A stretch of DNA of 64,000 bases from Vandiemenella viatica. Lineage: Eukaryota; Arthropoda; Insecta; Orthoptera; Morabidae. The notes beneath the pieces are model-generated. The model had not been told where the DNA came from, ran no database searches, and saw only the letters and a list, made by a program, of their open reading frames with translations. Shown here one piece after another: positions 37,426 through 49,172 of this stretch. The stretch lies in contig JARYHS010013630.1 of assembly GCA_031002005.1 (NCBI GenBank), positions 233,995,539-234,059,538 of the forward strand, in the 5' to 3' direction. The position numbers were made by a program, and so were the translations under genes. The first letter of the stretch is position 1; each line of letters opens with the position of its first letter.

Positions 37426-37640
37426 GTTCTATGGATTGTTCACTTATTCATCGTGATGTCATCATGTTAAGATAGATGGCAGCTTAAATTATGTTGCAAT
37501 AATTTTAAATTAAGAGCGATACAAAGAAAAATATATCACTTGCCCATTACTACAAAGAAGTCGTTCAATGTTTCGTACCGGCTGTACAATGGATTTCTAT
37601 CGCAGCCGCTTAACTCAACCTAGTAATACTAATACGTATA

Positions 37641-37804
37641 TGAGAGATAAGTCTTTCCCGGCGTATCTTTGATATAAATTGTTCGCGGGTTTGCTGCCGG
37701 ATTACATTTTCTGTTGACGGACCTGATGATGGCGGCAGTGAAGTCGCCGAAAGCTCGTCAACAGAAAATGTAATCCGGCAGCAAACCCGGGAGGAATTTA
37801 TATC
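37641..37804 (+). mobile_element. Palindromic element, copy C, with the best hammerhead-like core
   Basis: A perfect 13-bp target duplication ACTAATACGTATA (37628-37640, 37805-37817) flanks 164 bp. The leader is CTTTCCCGGCGTATCTTTG (37653-37671). Arms 37671-37719 and 37756-37804 match at 46 of 49 positions. The plus-strand loop region reads CTGATGA, T, then stem GGCGGC/GTCGCC (one G-U pair), GAAA, GCTC and GTC. The boxes fit the hammerhead consensus CUGANGA ... GAAA ... GUC, with the long arms in the position of stem I, although extra bases separate arm and core. Activity is not shown by sequence alone. Confidence 0.85.
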
Positions 37805-37819
37805 ACTAATACGTATAAT

Positions 37820-39030
37820 GGACCTACAGTTTATCGTGGAATCCTAATCATGGAGCTGCCTATCATCTTCATACTAACAAAACACAGCTACACCAGAAGT
37901 AAATGTCAGTTTTAAGGCCCTTAAGAATTGCAGCTGAGACCGTAATTCCGAATGTGATGTGTTTTAACCTACGGGGTTACCAGACCAATAATCTCCTAAG
38001 TACGTAGGTAAAATTACAAATTAGTAGGAAATGGGATCAGCAAATAACAACGGTCGTTGGAATAGTAAGTTCTAAAAGCAAAGTCTAAACTACGGTTCAT
38101 ATGTTGAAATTTGAAGGATTGTAGAGGAAACAGCTTATAAACTCTTGAATATCCTCATCTGGAGTTTGGTTGTGCTGTATTATTGTACCTTTTTGGCATT
38201 ATGGATCAGAAGCACACTATCTGCTACCATCAGTTTTCTGTGAATTTCAGCGTACAGATATAAATGAAGGAAAAATACAGCACTTTATGAAAAGAAAACT
38301 TTGAGTTCGGGAATTTTAGAAAATAGAAAAATTTAAAGATGTGTAATATGGTACCATGAAATAATTTGGATGATAAAGAGTAAAGGTATAGCACGAAATT
38401 AACCTGTTTTGCCAATTACATTGTAATACTGGATACTGTGGAAGGATTTTCCATTCATTTAAGGCATGTGATACCACCGGTATGCTGCCTTTATTACGAT
38501 TAACGTAATATTAGCATTTACACAAGCCTACCAAAGTTTTATCTGAAAATGCTACAAAACATAGTACCTCACGTCCCAATCGTGTCACAAAATAGTATTT
38601 AAAATAGAAAATTGTGATCGTTTCTTGACCTAAAAGTGGAGGTGGCTGGGGTTAGATTGAAATGCTGCCTGAACGGGAAGAATAAGTAACATAAATCCAA
38701 TACGATCTGTGCAGAAGGTTTTTCATATGATCTCTCCAACTATGAGATTGGCTTCATTGTGGAATTAGATAAATTAACACGAGGTAATTTCAGCAATATC
38801 GCTTAATACCTCGAGTTTCCCACAGGAAGAGTACAATGTAAGTAAAACAATGGTTAACAGGTTTTTTTTTAATAATTTAAACATAGGCTTAGTGAAAAGG
38901 AATGAAGGAATTGCGATCAGGAACGGAATAAAATGGGGGAATCATCAAAACCAGCTAAATTAGCGTCTCTGCTGCAATACGCTTGCGTCTTAAATTTGTT
39001 GGCAACTTTGTAAGAATTTACCAAAACAAG
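37820..39030. other. Unassigned DNA
   Basis: No gene or repeat family recognised. Confidence 0.5.
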
Positions 39031-39043
39031 GAACGTAATTCTT

Positions 39044-39307
39044 GTAATCGTAGGCTTCCGCGGCAAGAGTCAGTTGATTCTTGGCTGTCCGGGTGGCGAA
39101 GCGTCATGTTCATCGTAGCCGACGTTTCGACCCTCATTCTGGGGTCTTCTTTCAGGGCAGAACTGCGTCCTCGATCAGTGAAATCAAAACAAGACCACTC
39201 ACTGATCGAGGACGCAGTTCTGCCCTGGAAGAAGACCCCAGAATGAGGGTCGAAACGTCGGCTACGATGAACATGACGCGGTCCCACCCGGACAGCCAAG
39301 AATCAAG
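39044..39307 (+). mobile_element. Palindromic element, copy D (long arms)
   Basis: A 9-bp target duplication GTAATTCTT (39035-39043 and 39308-39316) flanks 264 bp. A 30-bp leader containing GGCTTCCGCGGCAAGAGTC is followed by 108-nt arms (39074-39181 and 39199-39306) matching at 103 positions around a 17-nt loop. Each arm carries an inverted copy of a hammerhead-like motif; on the plus strand of the right arm (39223-39262) it reads CTGGAAGA, stem GACCC/GGGTC, GAAAC, GTC. The leader differs from that of copies A-C, so it is a related but separate subfamily. Confidence 0.8.
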
Positions 39308-39454
39308 GTAATTCTTAGTTACGAATAGATGTCAGGCGTTCAGATTTGGTGGTTGAGCAACAGAGGCGTGGGATAGAATTGTTAGAGTTATGAAAAGATG
39401 CTAGACCAACGTGTGATCAATATCTAATTGGTGTATTATTAACATAATATAAGA

Positions 39455-39756
39455 GAGGTCTTGTGGCTCAGTGGTTAAGACGTCTGACTAAAGATCCCAG
39501 ATACCTGTCTCGGCGGGGATTTAAAAAGGCCTTTAACATGGTTTACATCTCTGGCACAGCTTGCTGTGTAATATGAAGAATGCCAGAACGCTTCCGTGGT
39601 TCGTATGCCAAGTTAAGCTGTAGGTTAGATTAGGAGGAAAAGAACTGGCTACACTGCTTCCAATACCAGTGTTCCTCCTTCAGGAGGATCTAAGTGTCGG
39701 TTTGAATACCAGGTTCAGCTTTGTAAGGCGAAACATCCTGTCTCTTCTTAAAATCT
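39455..39756 (+). mobile_element. SINE family 1 copy
   Basis: Head TTGTGGCTCAGTGGTTAAGA (A box), a degenerated B-box region, CGGCGGGGATTT, the body ATGCCAGAACGCTTCCGTGG and an end CGAAACATCCTGTCTC. Confidence 0.8.
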
Positions 39757-39889
39757 GACTGCAATAGTAAAGTGTTAATGTATATTTGTCGCAAGGAGTG
39801 AAGGCTTGGAAATGATCATAAATATGGTAATGTTATAGAAAAAATTACTTTGGTTCAAGTATAACTTAGCATATAAAATTTCACACTTT

Positions 39890-40035
39890 TTGCAGGCGTC
39901 ATTTGGAATGATTGCACTTTCGTCAGGGCTGCTTTAAATTAGTGTATCGAAAACAAAGTGGATACAGTAACTTAAAGCTACCCTGACGGTGGCCCCATGT
40001 TGGAAACGAAACGTTGGCGTCTCCAAAAAAAAGTG
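39890..40035 (+). mobile_element. Degenerate palindromic/hammerhead-like element, copy E
   Basis: An inverted pair CGTCAGGGCTGCTTTAA (39911-39927) and TTAAAGCTACCCTGACG (39972-39988) matches at 15 of 17. The right side continues CTGACGG...GAAACGAAACGTTGGC (39983-40018), a worn form of the motif at 49.17 kb, and ends in an A run. Boundaries are uncertain. Confidence 0.5.
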
Positions 40036-40065
40036 GTTTTGATATAGACCCTGAAATAATAATTC

Positions 40066-40340
40066 TCCGCGATCGTAATGACTTGGTGACAGGACTTCTA
40101 TTGGCAGCACACTCCTCCCATGTCGTAGTTACTTCAATCTAACTCGGTAGTCCTACCGGGTATAGATAACTTACAGTTTAACGTCGAATCCGAACCACCG
40201 AAGCGTTTTGGTGTATTTCACATTACACGCCAAGCTGTAACAGAGATTAAGGTCGCATTAAGAGCTTATGAAAATCCCTGCCGATACAGGAAATCGAACC
40301 TTGGACCTTACGGTCCCCAGTCAGATACCTGAGCCACATA
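40066..40340 (-). mobile_element. SINE family 1 copy
   Basis: The reverse-strand end CATTACGATCGCGG, the body (GGTGTATTTCACATTACACG reversed) and head remnants near 40260-40336 identify the family. Confidence 0.75.
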
Positions 40341-40850
40341 TTTCTCTTTCTCTGTAATTTAGTATAATATTTTCGAAGTGAAAACTTCTATAGACGCGCT
40401 AGGCGATGTTTGACCATGGTAAATATATGAGTTCGCGACTTCCCATAACCAACATGCTGTGTCCCGTTGCGCGTATGATGTGCCCGTTGGACGCTTTTTA
40501 ATCTTACGATTTGTTGTCACCAACATAATAATGTTAACAGTATATCTATAGCTGTAAAGTATAGATTATATTTGTATCTAATAGCAGTGAAAGTATAGAT
40601 TATACTTGTATCTAATATTTAAAAAGGAATGTTTATTTTTTGCTAAGTTTCTTCATACCGCTTTTGATGGAACTTTGCATACGTATACTTTAAAACAAAT
40701 AAAAATATACTGATTAGGTTTGATTACAAAAACCTGTACCATCTTCTCCATTCCCTCCTGACCTTAATTTCTGTCAATGGTGTTCATACAAACCCACAGT
40801 TTTTTTCCGATTTTGATAATAATTAGCACACGTATGCCTAAAACAAGGTG
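40341..40850. other. AT-rich DNA between SINEs
   Basis: Contains a local duplication of TATAGATTATAYTTGTATCT (about 40560-40580 and 40595-40615). Nothing else recognised. Confidence 0.5.
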
Positions 40851-41075
40851 TTCTGGGAGTTGAGCGGTTAACGTACATCCAAAAGTTTTTCTTTCCGCTC
40901 GCGGGTTCAAATACCTCGGTGAGCTGGGATTTTTAGGTGTTGCATTTGGTTATATGAGCTACGCCGGGAAGTTCCGTGGTTCTGATTCCATGTTAAACTG
41001 TTGGTCACTGAGGAAAGGAATTGGTCTTCCTGTCTCTCCTTCGGGAAGATTCGAACAACCTTCAGGTTGAAGATA
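40851..41075 (+). mobile_element. SINE family 1 copy, diverged head
   Basis: TTGAGCGGTTAACG and GCGGGTTCAAATACCTCGGT stand for A and B boxes, followed by GCTGGGATTTTTAG, GAAGTTCCGTGGTTCTGATT and a CTCCTTCGGGAAGATTCGAA end. Confidence 0.65.
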
Positions 41076-41185
41076 TTTAGTTTTTGAAGTGAAAGCTTCT
41101 TTAGGGGAAATTTAGGAAATTAGGATGGGTAAAATCTTATGAGTTCGCGTCACCGACACGTTAATGTTAACAGTATGTCTGTTGC

Positions 41186-41405
41186 GGTCGGGTGGCTCCC
41201 AATGGTTAAGGTGCCTGACTGGGAAACAAAGGGTCCCCGGTTCGAATCCCTGTCGTGGCGAGGATTTTCATAAGCCCGTAACCCGACCTTCACCTCTGGC
41301 ACAGCTTCTGTCTAATGTGAAGTACGCCAGAACGCTTCCGTGGTTCAGGTTTCGCACTAAACTATAAGTCTCCTATACCTGGTAGCGGCTACGACAGGTG
41401 TGGAA
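41186..41405 (+). mobile_element. SINE family 1 copy, well preserved
   Basis: GGGTGGCTCCCAATGGTTAA (A box), CCGGTTCGAATCCCTGTCGT (B box), CTCTGGCACAGCTTCTGTCT and GCCAGAACGCTTCCGTGGTT follow in the order seen in the other copies. Confidence 0.85.
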
Positions 41406-41440
41406 TGCGCAGCGAATAGAAACCAAGTCACTCAATGTAT

Positions 41441-41628
41441 ATTTAAATATCACCACTTCTTATTTTAATGATTCTTTCCGTATTTTATGTGAATACTCAA
41501 TTTTAGAACGACACAGGACAAGCACAGCACTTAACCTAAACACCTTTGCCCTCGATTGGAATTGAACCGGCGACCTTCGGCACTAGCATTCTAGGCTACC
41601 GAGGTCGGCAACCACTTAGTCACCAGAC
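41441..41628 (-). mobile_element. SINE family 3 copy just upstream of the GC island
   Basis: The reverse strand reads CTCGGTAGCCTAGAATGCTA (head), GCCGGTTCAATTCC (B box) and GAGGGCAAAGGTGTTTAG, as in the copy at 14.6 kb. A possible target duplication CACTCAATGT/CACTCATTGT lies at 41429 and 41629. Confidence 0.75.
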
Positions 41629-41639
41629 CACTCATTGTG

Positions 41640-42199
41640 ATATTGCTGAGCCATGAGCGCTGTAACTTTAGTAGTTTTATTGTCAGTAGGGAGCCACGCC
41701 TCCCGAAAGCGGTGTCAGTCAGCAAGACGTCGTCAGCAGGGACGCCCAGCGTCGTCGGCGGCACATGCGCAGGCGCCACTGTAGCGCCAGTGTTGCGGAC
41801 GGACGTCGGTGGTGGCGGCGGCGTCGGCTGTTGGCAGTCGGTCGCGGGTCGGCTTCGCGGCGATAGCCTCCATCGCCAACACTTGTGGCGTTAACGGCGC
41901 GTCCGCTCGGAACGGAATCCGAAAACATAGCGTCTCTCACAATCAGAGCGTCAGCGACACTGAAATTAGCACTAGACACTGTGCTCGGCGCAAAATTGAC
42001 GTGTGCCTACATCTACACGTTGCCAATGTAGGACTATCAAAGGAATGCCGACAAATGGATTAACAATAGTGCGTATTGCTGAGGTGCGAGTACAGACTGT
42101 TTACCCGCGACGGATACGATGCGCCTTCTCGATGCGTTAGATTCGCAGCACCGATCATTCATTCAGAGACGTCAACAGAGGAAACGTTACGGAGCGACC
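41640..42199 (+). promoter_or_regulatory. GC/CpG-rich putative promoter and 5' UTR
   Basis: G+C and CpG content rise sharply from about 41690 to 42260 in otherwise AT-rich DNA, with no repeat-family similarity. A TCAGTC initiator-like site lies at 41715-41720. The island ends in a short ORF followed by a splice donor, which suggests a promoter and 5' UTR reading to the right. GC-driven open frames on both strands inside the island are not believed to be coding. Confidence 0.5.
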
Positions 42200-42254
42200 A
42201 TGTTGATGAGTCGGTGTCTTTGGCTGGCGCTGTTGATGCAGCTCTCCGTAGATG
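42200..42254 (+). CDS. Putative first coding exon: signal peptide, phase-1 donor
   Basis: An ATG in a good context (GCGACCATG) starts MLMSRCLWLALLMQLSVD. This short residue set with a hydrophobic core is typical of a cleavable signal peptide. The exon ends after the first base of the next codon at a consensus donor G|GTGAGT (intron from 42255). A signal-peptide exon split by a phase-1 intron is common in genes for secreted and cell-surface proteins such as immunoglobulin-superfamily members, but the family cannot be named from this exon. An in-frame upstream ATG at 42119 could add 27 residues, which would make an unusual long leader. No later exon was found in the window, so the gene would have a first intron longer than 21 kb. 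Confidence 0.5.
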
Positions 42255-45200
42255 GTGAGTCCTCGTTACCGAAATCATTACGCTATTTTGAGTTTTTCAT
42301 GTTATCTATGTGTTCTTCTTTGACCTGTTGGTCCTGCAAGTTTGGTACCAGCATCGTTTGCGTGACAAAGCTCTTCCCGGTGAAGTCTTGACGACCTAAT
42401 CGAGTACAGCGTAAACTAATTACGCACCAACTTAGCGGGTTATCAAATTTTATAATTGGATCCTGTTTCGCTTGACTTTGCAGGAATTACATTAAAACAC
42501 TTAGCTTCGGGTCGGAGTGCAAACTTGTAATTGCGTCTAAGATGCCAGAAGCGTTCTGAGTTGCAGGCAATCCGGTGGCTGCTGTTAACCTGACAGTGAC
42601 AATATGCTTATTGAAGGGAGCCTGAAGGAACTCATCCCACAAAAAATCACAAACTATCACACTGTGCGTTTATTAGGGTGTGTATTTAGTATTTAGACTG
42701 AAATGTATGTCTTGTTGTAATGTAAGTTAGAACGATAAACCTGTTAATTAAAATACAGATCTCTATAAATTTTCTAATCAGTATAGCGTTTACCACAGAA
42801 ACCATTGAAGCAATTTAAACATAACATAAGCGATTCGTTTTGCTTTAAAACGAAATAATTTAAAATTGAAGTTTCAAATTTGAAATAAAATAACTTTATA
42901 TTAGAAAATATTAAAATGAAGGTCATTTAAGATGGAAAAATATTTTTCAAAATATATATGTGAAACAATAGTAACAAGTGAATCTCACAAATGTCATTAA
43001 GACCATCTTATAGTTTATTCATGCAAGCAAATAAAAATCCATATTATAGCAAACTTAATAATTTCATTGGCTAAGATCTATACAGCAAAATACTACCTTT
43101 CCAACCTGCAATTCACGTAATTTGTATGGAACATCTCTTGACCAACATGTCAGTGATACACAATACCCAAAAGTCTTTTAAAAAAACGGCAGCTGTTGTT
43201 TTCAAGCAGTTTTCTCTGAAATGAATTATATACTTCATCCGAAAAGCTGATTCTGCTAATGACGGATATAATATTTGAATTAAAGTCAAAATTTAACATT
43301 GACTATTGATGAATAGCTGGTTAAAGTTTTGTTTCTAGGAGTACTCCGATATACAAACGAGTGTAAGATTAGCTTGAATACCAGCAGGTGTTTTCATTGA
43401 GTCACGCAATTAAAGATGTTTATTCTATTGTCATTGCTCTGAATTTATAGTGCACAATAAATATAATGATTACTATCTGAAATACATACAATTCATAATT
43501 ATTCTGGGTAAAGTTTCCATTACCATCCCAGAACTTTCCATGTTTGGTATATAGAACAAAAATTGTTGAACATATTTTGGTTTGTGAATAGATGTAATAT
43601 TTCTTTGAAACAGGTTACACATCATTATGTTATTTTTACTAGTTGTTCTTGTATAACACTATTTAAATTGACTAGCGACAATTATGTTAGGCGTTTCTGT
43701 CTTACTTACATTAATATTAACAAACATTAAATTAACTGTTTGTTTAACAATTCCTTAGTTCTATAAAATCAAGATTTCTTTTTGCAGTCATATCTAAAAA
43801 TTTGTTTGATACAGTTAAAGTGTATTCACATTAATAAAATGCACTAATTGAATCTTATTTTAGACCATTTTTGTTCACTGACATGGCTAGTAATAAACTG
43901 AACTGAGTATGAATTGTTCCTTTTTTTATTTGCCACTGATATCTCTCTAAATGAGAAAGAAGATTAACGTGTCAACTTTCTTCATTAGTTCGGTGTGTTT
44001 GTATATATCTAATCCAAACAAATAAATTTAATGTAGCCTATAAGGTCGATCTAAAAGAAATTACAAAGAAATTGCTGATTTTACAAATTGTGTTATTTGC
44101 AGCTGAAATTAAGCCCTGCGCTATAGTTTCTGTGGCAGCGTGATACAAATTGCTTCATTTTGTTGGAGGACTGCGGCGGCAGTTTTGCGCAGCGGGTAGC
44201 GGACTCTTCAGGTACACAGACAGACCGAGTCTGTCAGCACGTCTTTAACCGCAATGTTTGAGTGACCATTTCCAATTCGTATCTTTAACAATCTTCTCTG
44301 AAATAATAGGAAGTATTACTAATGATCTTGAATTTTTATCTTCCTTTAAATGACTAAGTGTTCAGACTGAATAATATAACTTTTGACGGGAAATTAGGAA
44401 TAAAAAAAGTTTATAAAAGCACATTCATAACGTCAAGCAACTAAAATTTTGGTAAGCATTGAATTAAATAATGAATATTTATAAAATAATAGAAAAATCC
44501 AAAGCCAAAAATGTAACTGATTTTGTATTTGATATCAAAAGTTTTATTTCTCCTCGTAAACAACCAAGCCTTTTGATTTTAATGATTCACTTAAATAATC
44601 TAAGAATTTTTTGCACTTCTGTTACTACTGATTGCTCATTGAAATTACACTTTAATCAATTTGTATCCAATCATTTAATTAAATACATAAACCTTAATCA
44701 GTCACTTTGAGAATAGATCAGGTAAAAGAAGTCAACTTAAGAGAATTTCCATTGTTTTATTTAAGTGAATTTGGCGACTCATTGAGAATCAACACTTACT
44801 AATGGCATCAACAATATGTGACCAGAGTATATTTTAGGCTAACGTCTATAAAATGTTCGTTTTATTCTAATTGATTTAATATAATTCTTCTTACAATTAA
44901 AATTTAAAATCCTGTTGAAACAAAGTAAGTACTTATATCTGTTTGACATATTAATGGATGTTAATAATCTTGACCCTTATTTGGAAAATCTTCCTGTTTA
45001 TTATTAAAAAACTTTTTTCAAAAGTATGTAAATAAAGTAACATTATATAACAAAGGATATCAGTAGCTGATCTCGACTGTAGTAAAATATACATTACGTA
45101 ACATTAACAACAAAATGGATTTCTCTATTTGCAAAGAGCATTTATTGGTTATTCTATAACCAAAAAATCTTAATTAACATTTGGAATTATGTTTTATCCT

Positions 45201-48200
45201 ACGGTGAAACAGAAAGAATCTAAGTTGAATCATATTTGATCTTATAAAAGAGTAGATTTATAACGAATACGAGGAATACGGCATAGATTTTTATACTTCC
45301 TTGAAAAGATTGAAATATTGATAAAAGAAAGATTCATTCCGTAAAAAGCATATCACCCATGAAGTGATATTACTGGATTAAATTAAAGAGAGTAAAAATT
45401 TTCCAAAACGCTTTCAGAGTAATTTAAACTTGTCTTCCTACATTTTAAAGAAGCACATAAATCTGTCCACTACTCCTATAACGTCGTAACTGAAAATAGT
45501 AAATCTTTCTATCTTTTCAGAAAGCGTTATGCGTTGCGTCATATCCTTGAAACAATATTAAAATCTTATTAAGTTAATTAAAGATAAGTAGAAGCTCGCG
45601 GAATGCTACGTCGATAAATCTTATCCAGCTAAATTACTCTAAATCCTGAAGTTTCATTTTCGTTGGTGTTTGATGATAATAGCTTTCGTATCACTTAAAC
45701 AAACAAGATTGTTTGATGCAAAACTAAATAAAATATCTTAGTCCTGCTACGTATGAAATAATGTTATAATACAAGAAAGCGAAACGGTTTTAATTTATTA
45801 ACATTCACGTTAATTGGTTGCTTTTCCATTATTTATAAATTTTACTTAGGTAAATGTAATGTAGCCTGGGTTAATCCGAATCTTGTACAAGCCATGTGTC
45901 TAGGATTTTATATTATAGTATTCTCAAAAGTATAATTGTAGCAGGTACCTATCGGTAAGTTCATTTTCGTCTTATGCTTAAAGAAAGTAAGTATGTAAGT
46001 CTAAACGAAAACAATGGCTCTATATAATCCTTGTAACAACCTTTGCGCGTTGTACTAAAACACAAAGCTGCTTTTGATTTCAATTTTAGTAATCCACATG
46101 ATAATATTTACTGAAGAAATTTCAAAAATTTCCAGGAACACATTTTTGCATTTATGAACAACATTAAATATAAGAACCACTTTAATTACTCAGAACAAAG
46201 ATGATGTAAGGTTGATAAATTCCTCACAAATGACTTAACTAATAGTAATAACATAAAATATATAATTTTAAATTCGATAACAAAAATCGTTAAAGGTTTA
46301 AGTATTAGAAAAAGAAGAGCTTTTCTGTGAGATTAGTCTTCATAGAATCATATCTGTAAAAGTATTTAACATATAATTATGGAAAATAGCAGTCCAAGCG
46401 TGATTTAAGAATTAAATGCTCCTGATTCTTAACAATTTTAAAGTTTGCATTGTTAGATGAAATGCTTTTATTTATCACATCAAAATATTGCAATTTATCT
46501 CACTGGCACTGATGTTAGTTGAATTATAATAATGGAAATCAAAATAGAAATAAACATGCTTGAATGATTTACTTTTTTAATGCCATATTTTTTCCAATTT
46601 TAAATTGTTATCATATTTTCTGGAGCCAGAAGCACATTTAACAATACTAAGCGTGATTCACAAAAGAGTTGGAAGAGTTAAATTAATTATTTATTCTCTT
46701 ATTTAGATATTTTTATATTTTTCCCTTATATTTATATAATCTGTATTCATTTAGCGATCACAAAAATATTGTATGCCAAGCTAAGCGATAAATCTAAAAA
46801 TGAAATTTCATCAAATTCTTCTAAAATTTCCTCTCATTTCGGGTTATTATTATTGCAACTATATTCTATATTTCTTACTAACCATTAAAATCGCAAAATG
46901 TTATTAGACTAAATATTCTGCTTCTGCTACTTGCGAAGCACACTTTCCCACGCTGAATTATGAGAGCAGAAATTAATGGTGCCTAGGTGAAATGTATGTG
47001 CCTTTTCGTGCAAATTTTATTATAGTATGTATTGAAACACCTATCTTGGTAATAATATTTATGTATCGCATTAAATAAGAAAAACATATAAAAACAAAAT
47101 TAACTACCAGTAAAGTGATATTATTTCAGCAAATCTTACAAAAATATAAAGAAAGAAATCTGGAAGTAAAATTTGTGAATCAATGAGAACTACGTTGAAA
47201 GAAAAGGCTAGAGTTTGGCTCTTGCAAGTGATCTGCTAAGATGCTTTTATCGAAAGAGCATTGCAAGTCAGACCACTAACATGGACGTGGAAAACAAATC
47301 CAAGAACAGACTGGACTGACTATCATACTTCCTGCGATATCGATGTAGGCAACGAGGAAAAACTCATTACGAATTAAGAAAAGGAGGATATAGTGTATAT
47401 CATAAGAAGCAACTTTCCGACGCGCTCATAAGTTACATTCAGAGTTTCATTATAGTGAAGTTATCAATGTTTGTGCCGTGTATTTGTTTAATAATGAGCC
47501 TCCAGGCAAATATATCATATCCTTACGCCATTAAGGAGAGTTCGATTTCAAAAATATTCAGATATCTAACGACGCACACTGGCATTTTACATCTGCATAT
47601 TTAAATACATTAAAAATTCAAACAATCTGATGGTGAGCATCTTGCTTTAAACCGGTAATGATTAAATAGACATAATAACAACAAATTTTGATTGGTTGCT
47701 GCTTTCAATATCAACCCAAATTTGATATCACAGTCGCGGATTTCCACCAAACGATCATGGACAAAATATTATATCATTTGCTTTTAGGACTGTTTACGTG
47801 AGGAAATAAGAGATTAAAGCTGCAATGGTGAATGAGATATACATTATACTATTATTTCTTTACCAAATTTGAGATTGTAAAGTGTTCCTCTAATCCAGTA
47901 ATATTATGGTGAGATTATTCATAAAGATAGTTGGCACAGATTAACATGGCTATTATGATTGATGAGGTTAACATAAGAGATCCTTAAGTTAACTACCTTC
48001 AAGAATACCGTGTAATTAACAAGAAAGGTGCAATTTTGTTAATGGAGTGCATTCTGAAATTTGCTAATATTACAGAAAATGAGTGACTTACTATAATCAG
48101 TTTGAGTAGGCCTGTAGAAGCCTGACCAGACTCCATAATTGCAAGAAAGAAAGAAAGAAGGTACTAAAAAGAAGAGGATGTGGTGGGTCAGTTTCAATGG

Positions 48201-48730
48201 CACCCTGGACTTTTAAGTGCAGTTGTGGTAAAAACTGTAGATGTTGGCAGAATATGAATGCATGAGAATTTGAGTTGTAATATGGAACTAGAAGTGACGA
48301 GATTAGTTGATGATATGGAAAGCTGAAGCCTGATGTTAAACGAGTCCACAGATATATGGCACACGATAATAAGGTACTCACTTCTTTTATCGTTATTAAA
48401 TACACAATAATTGGATTTAGTAAAATTGTATTGCAGTTAACACTTTATACAAACATATCAAGTCTTTCAAATCGTTAGCCGAGGTTTACAGTTCGTCATC
48501 GTTTTTGGTCAACCGATTTTGGCTTCAAGAAGAGTTTTCGATTTATTCTGTTACCATAGTGCACGGCTGATTATTCATAGTCACATTAAAGGCTATAGAA
48601 GATACCTTACTCGTGGTTAATGTTCATGATACTATCACTTACACTTGTACTGAGGGTCGTAATAATTTTCTGGGAAACTGATAGTAGTAGCATAGCAGAA
48701 GCAGTAGGTAAAGTTATAACGTAATGCCAT
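42255..48730. other. AT-rich DNA, possibly first-intron sequence
   Basis: Very AT-rich and almost free of recognisable repeats. A small GC-rich patch lies at 44160-44250 (GGACTGCGGCGGCAGTTTTG). The 79-codon frame at 44471-44710 and the minus frame at 48097-48405 have no recognisable content. No exon was identified. Confidence 0.5.
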
Positions 48731-48738
48731 CTTCTCGT

Positions 48739-49049
48739 GTGCATTATGGAACGATCTTCTAGTTGTTAAACGTGTTCATTTGCTAGTAAACACTTCCACA
48801 TTTGGCTCAAACCATAGCAACCATCTTTGTTGAAATTTTTAGGATTTTTGTAAATTTCTATAGATTCCGTTCTTTTTCGTTCTAAAAAGTACTTTGGCTT
48901 TGCAACGATCGTAGTTTTATCCCACTGAATTTTGTATCCTCCTTCTACATGATGTTCCGCCACTGCCGATTTCATGGTTTGTTCTAGTCTAGCGTGAACC
49001 GGATGTTCCTTCATCCTAACGGTGACTGCAAGATCGCTCCATAATGCAC
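48739..49049 (-). pseudogene. Penelope-like element GIY-YIG domain fragment within inverted repeats
   Basis: The minus frame 48766-49014 (82 codons) contains HARLEQTMKSAVAEHHVEGG, YKIQWDKTTIV and RKRTESIEIYKNPKNFN..., ending LSQMWKCLL. This matches the C-terminal GIY-YIG endonuclease region of Penelope-like retroelements (pattern SAVAEH...G..I.W, then R..E..EI, then a W near the end). The catalytic GIY and YIG blocks upstream and all of the RT are missing. The fragment lies between 20-bp inverted repeats, GTGCATTATGGAACGATCTT at 48739-48758 and its near-complement at 49030-49049 (19 of 20). The right one overlaps the coding sequence. Confidence 0.7.
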
Positions 49050-49172
49050 AAACCTCTTTGGAACTATATATTCTTTGGTGGAGAAACCAAATGATCTTTG
49101 CCGGTGAAAAATAAACAGTGAATCAAGTGTTCAAGTTTATCGAAAAGAACCAGGCGGCTAGATAGAGAGAAG

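Noticed and set aside
41186..41260. tRNA gene
   Set aside because: A and B boxes are present, but the acceptor and anticodon stems do not pair and the sequence continues into a repeated body found elsewhere; it is a SINE head, as are the other tRNA-like heads in the window.
41591..42063. Several 62-86-codon frames on both strands of the GC island
   Set aside because: Low-complexity Arg/Ala/Gly-rich products of CpG-rich DNA; the only supported coding piece is the short exon at 42200-42254.
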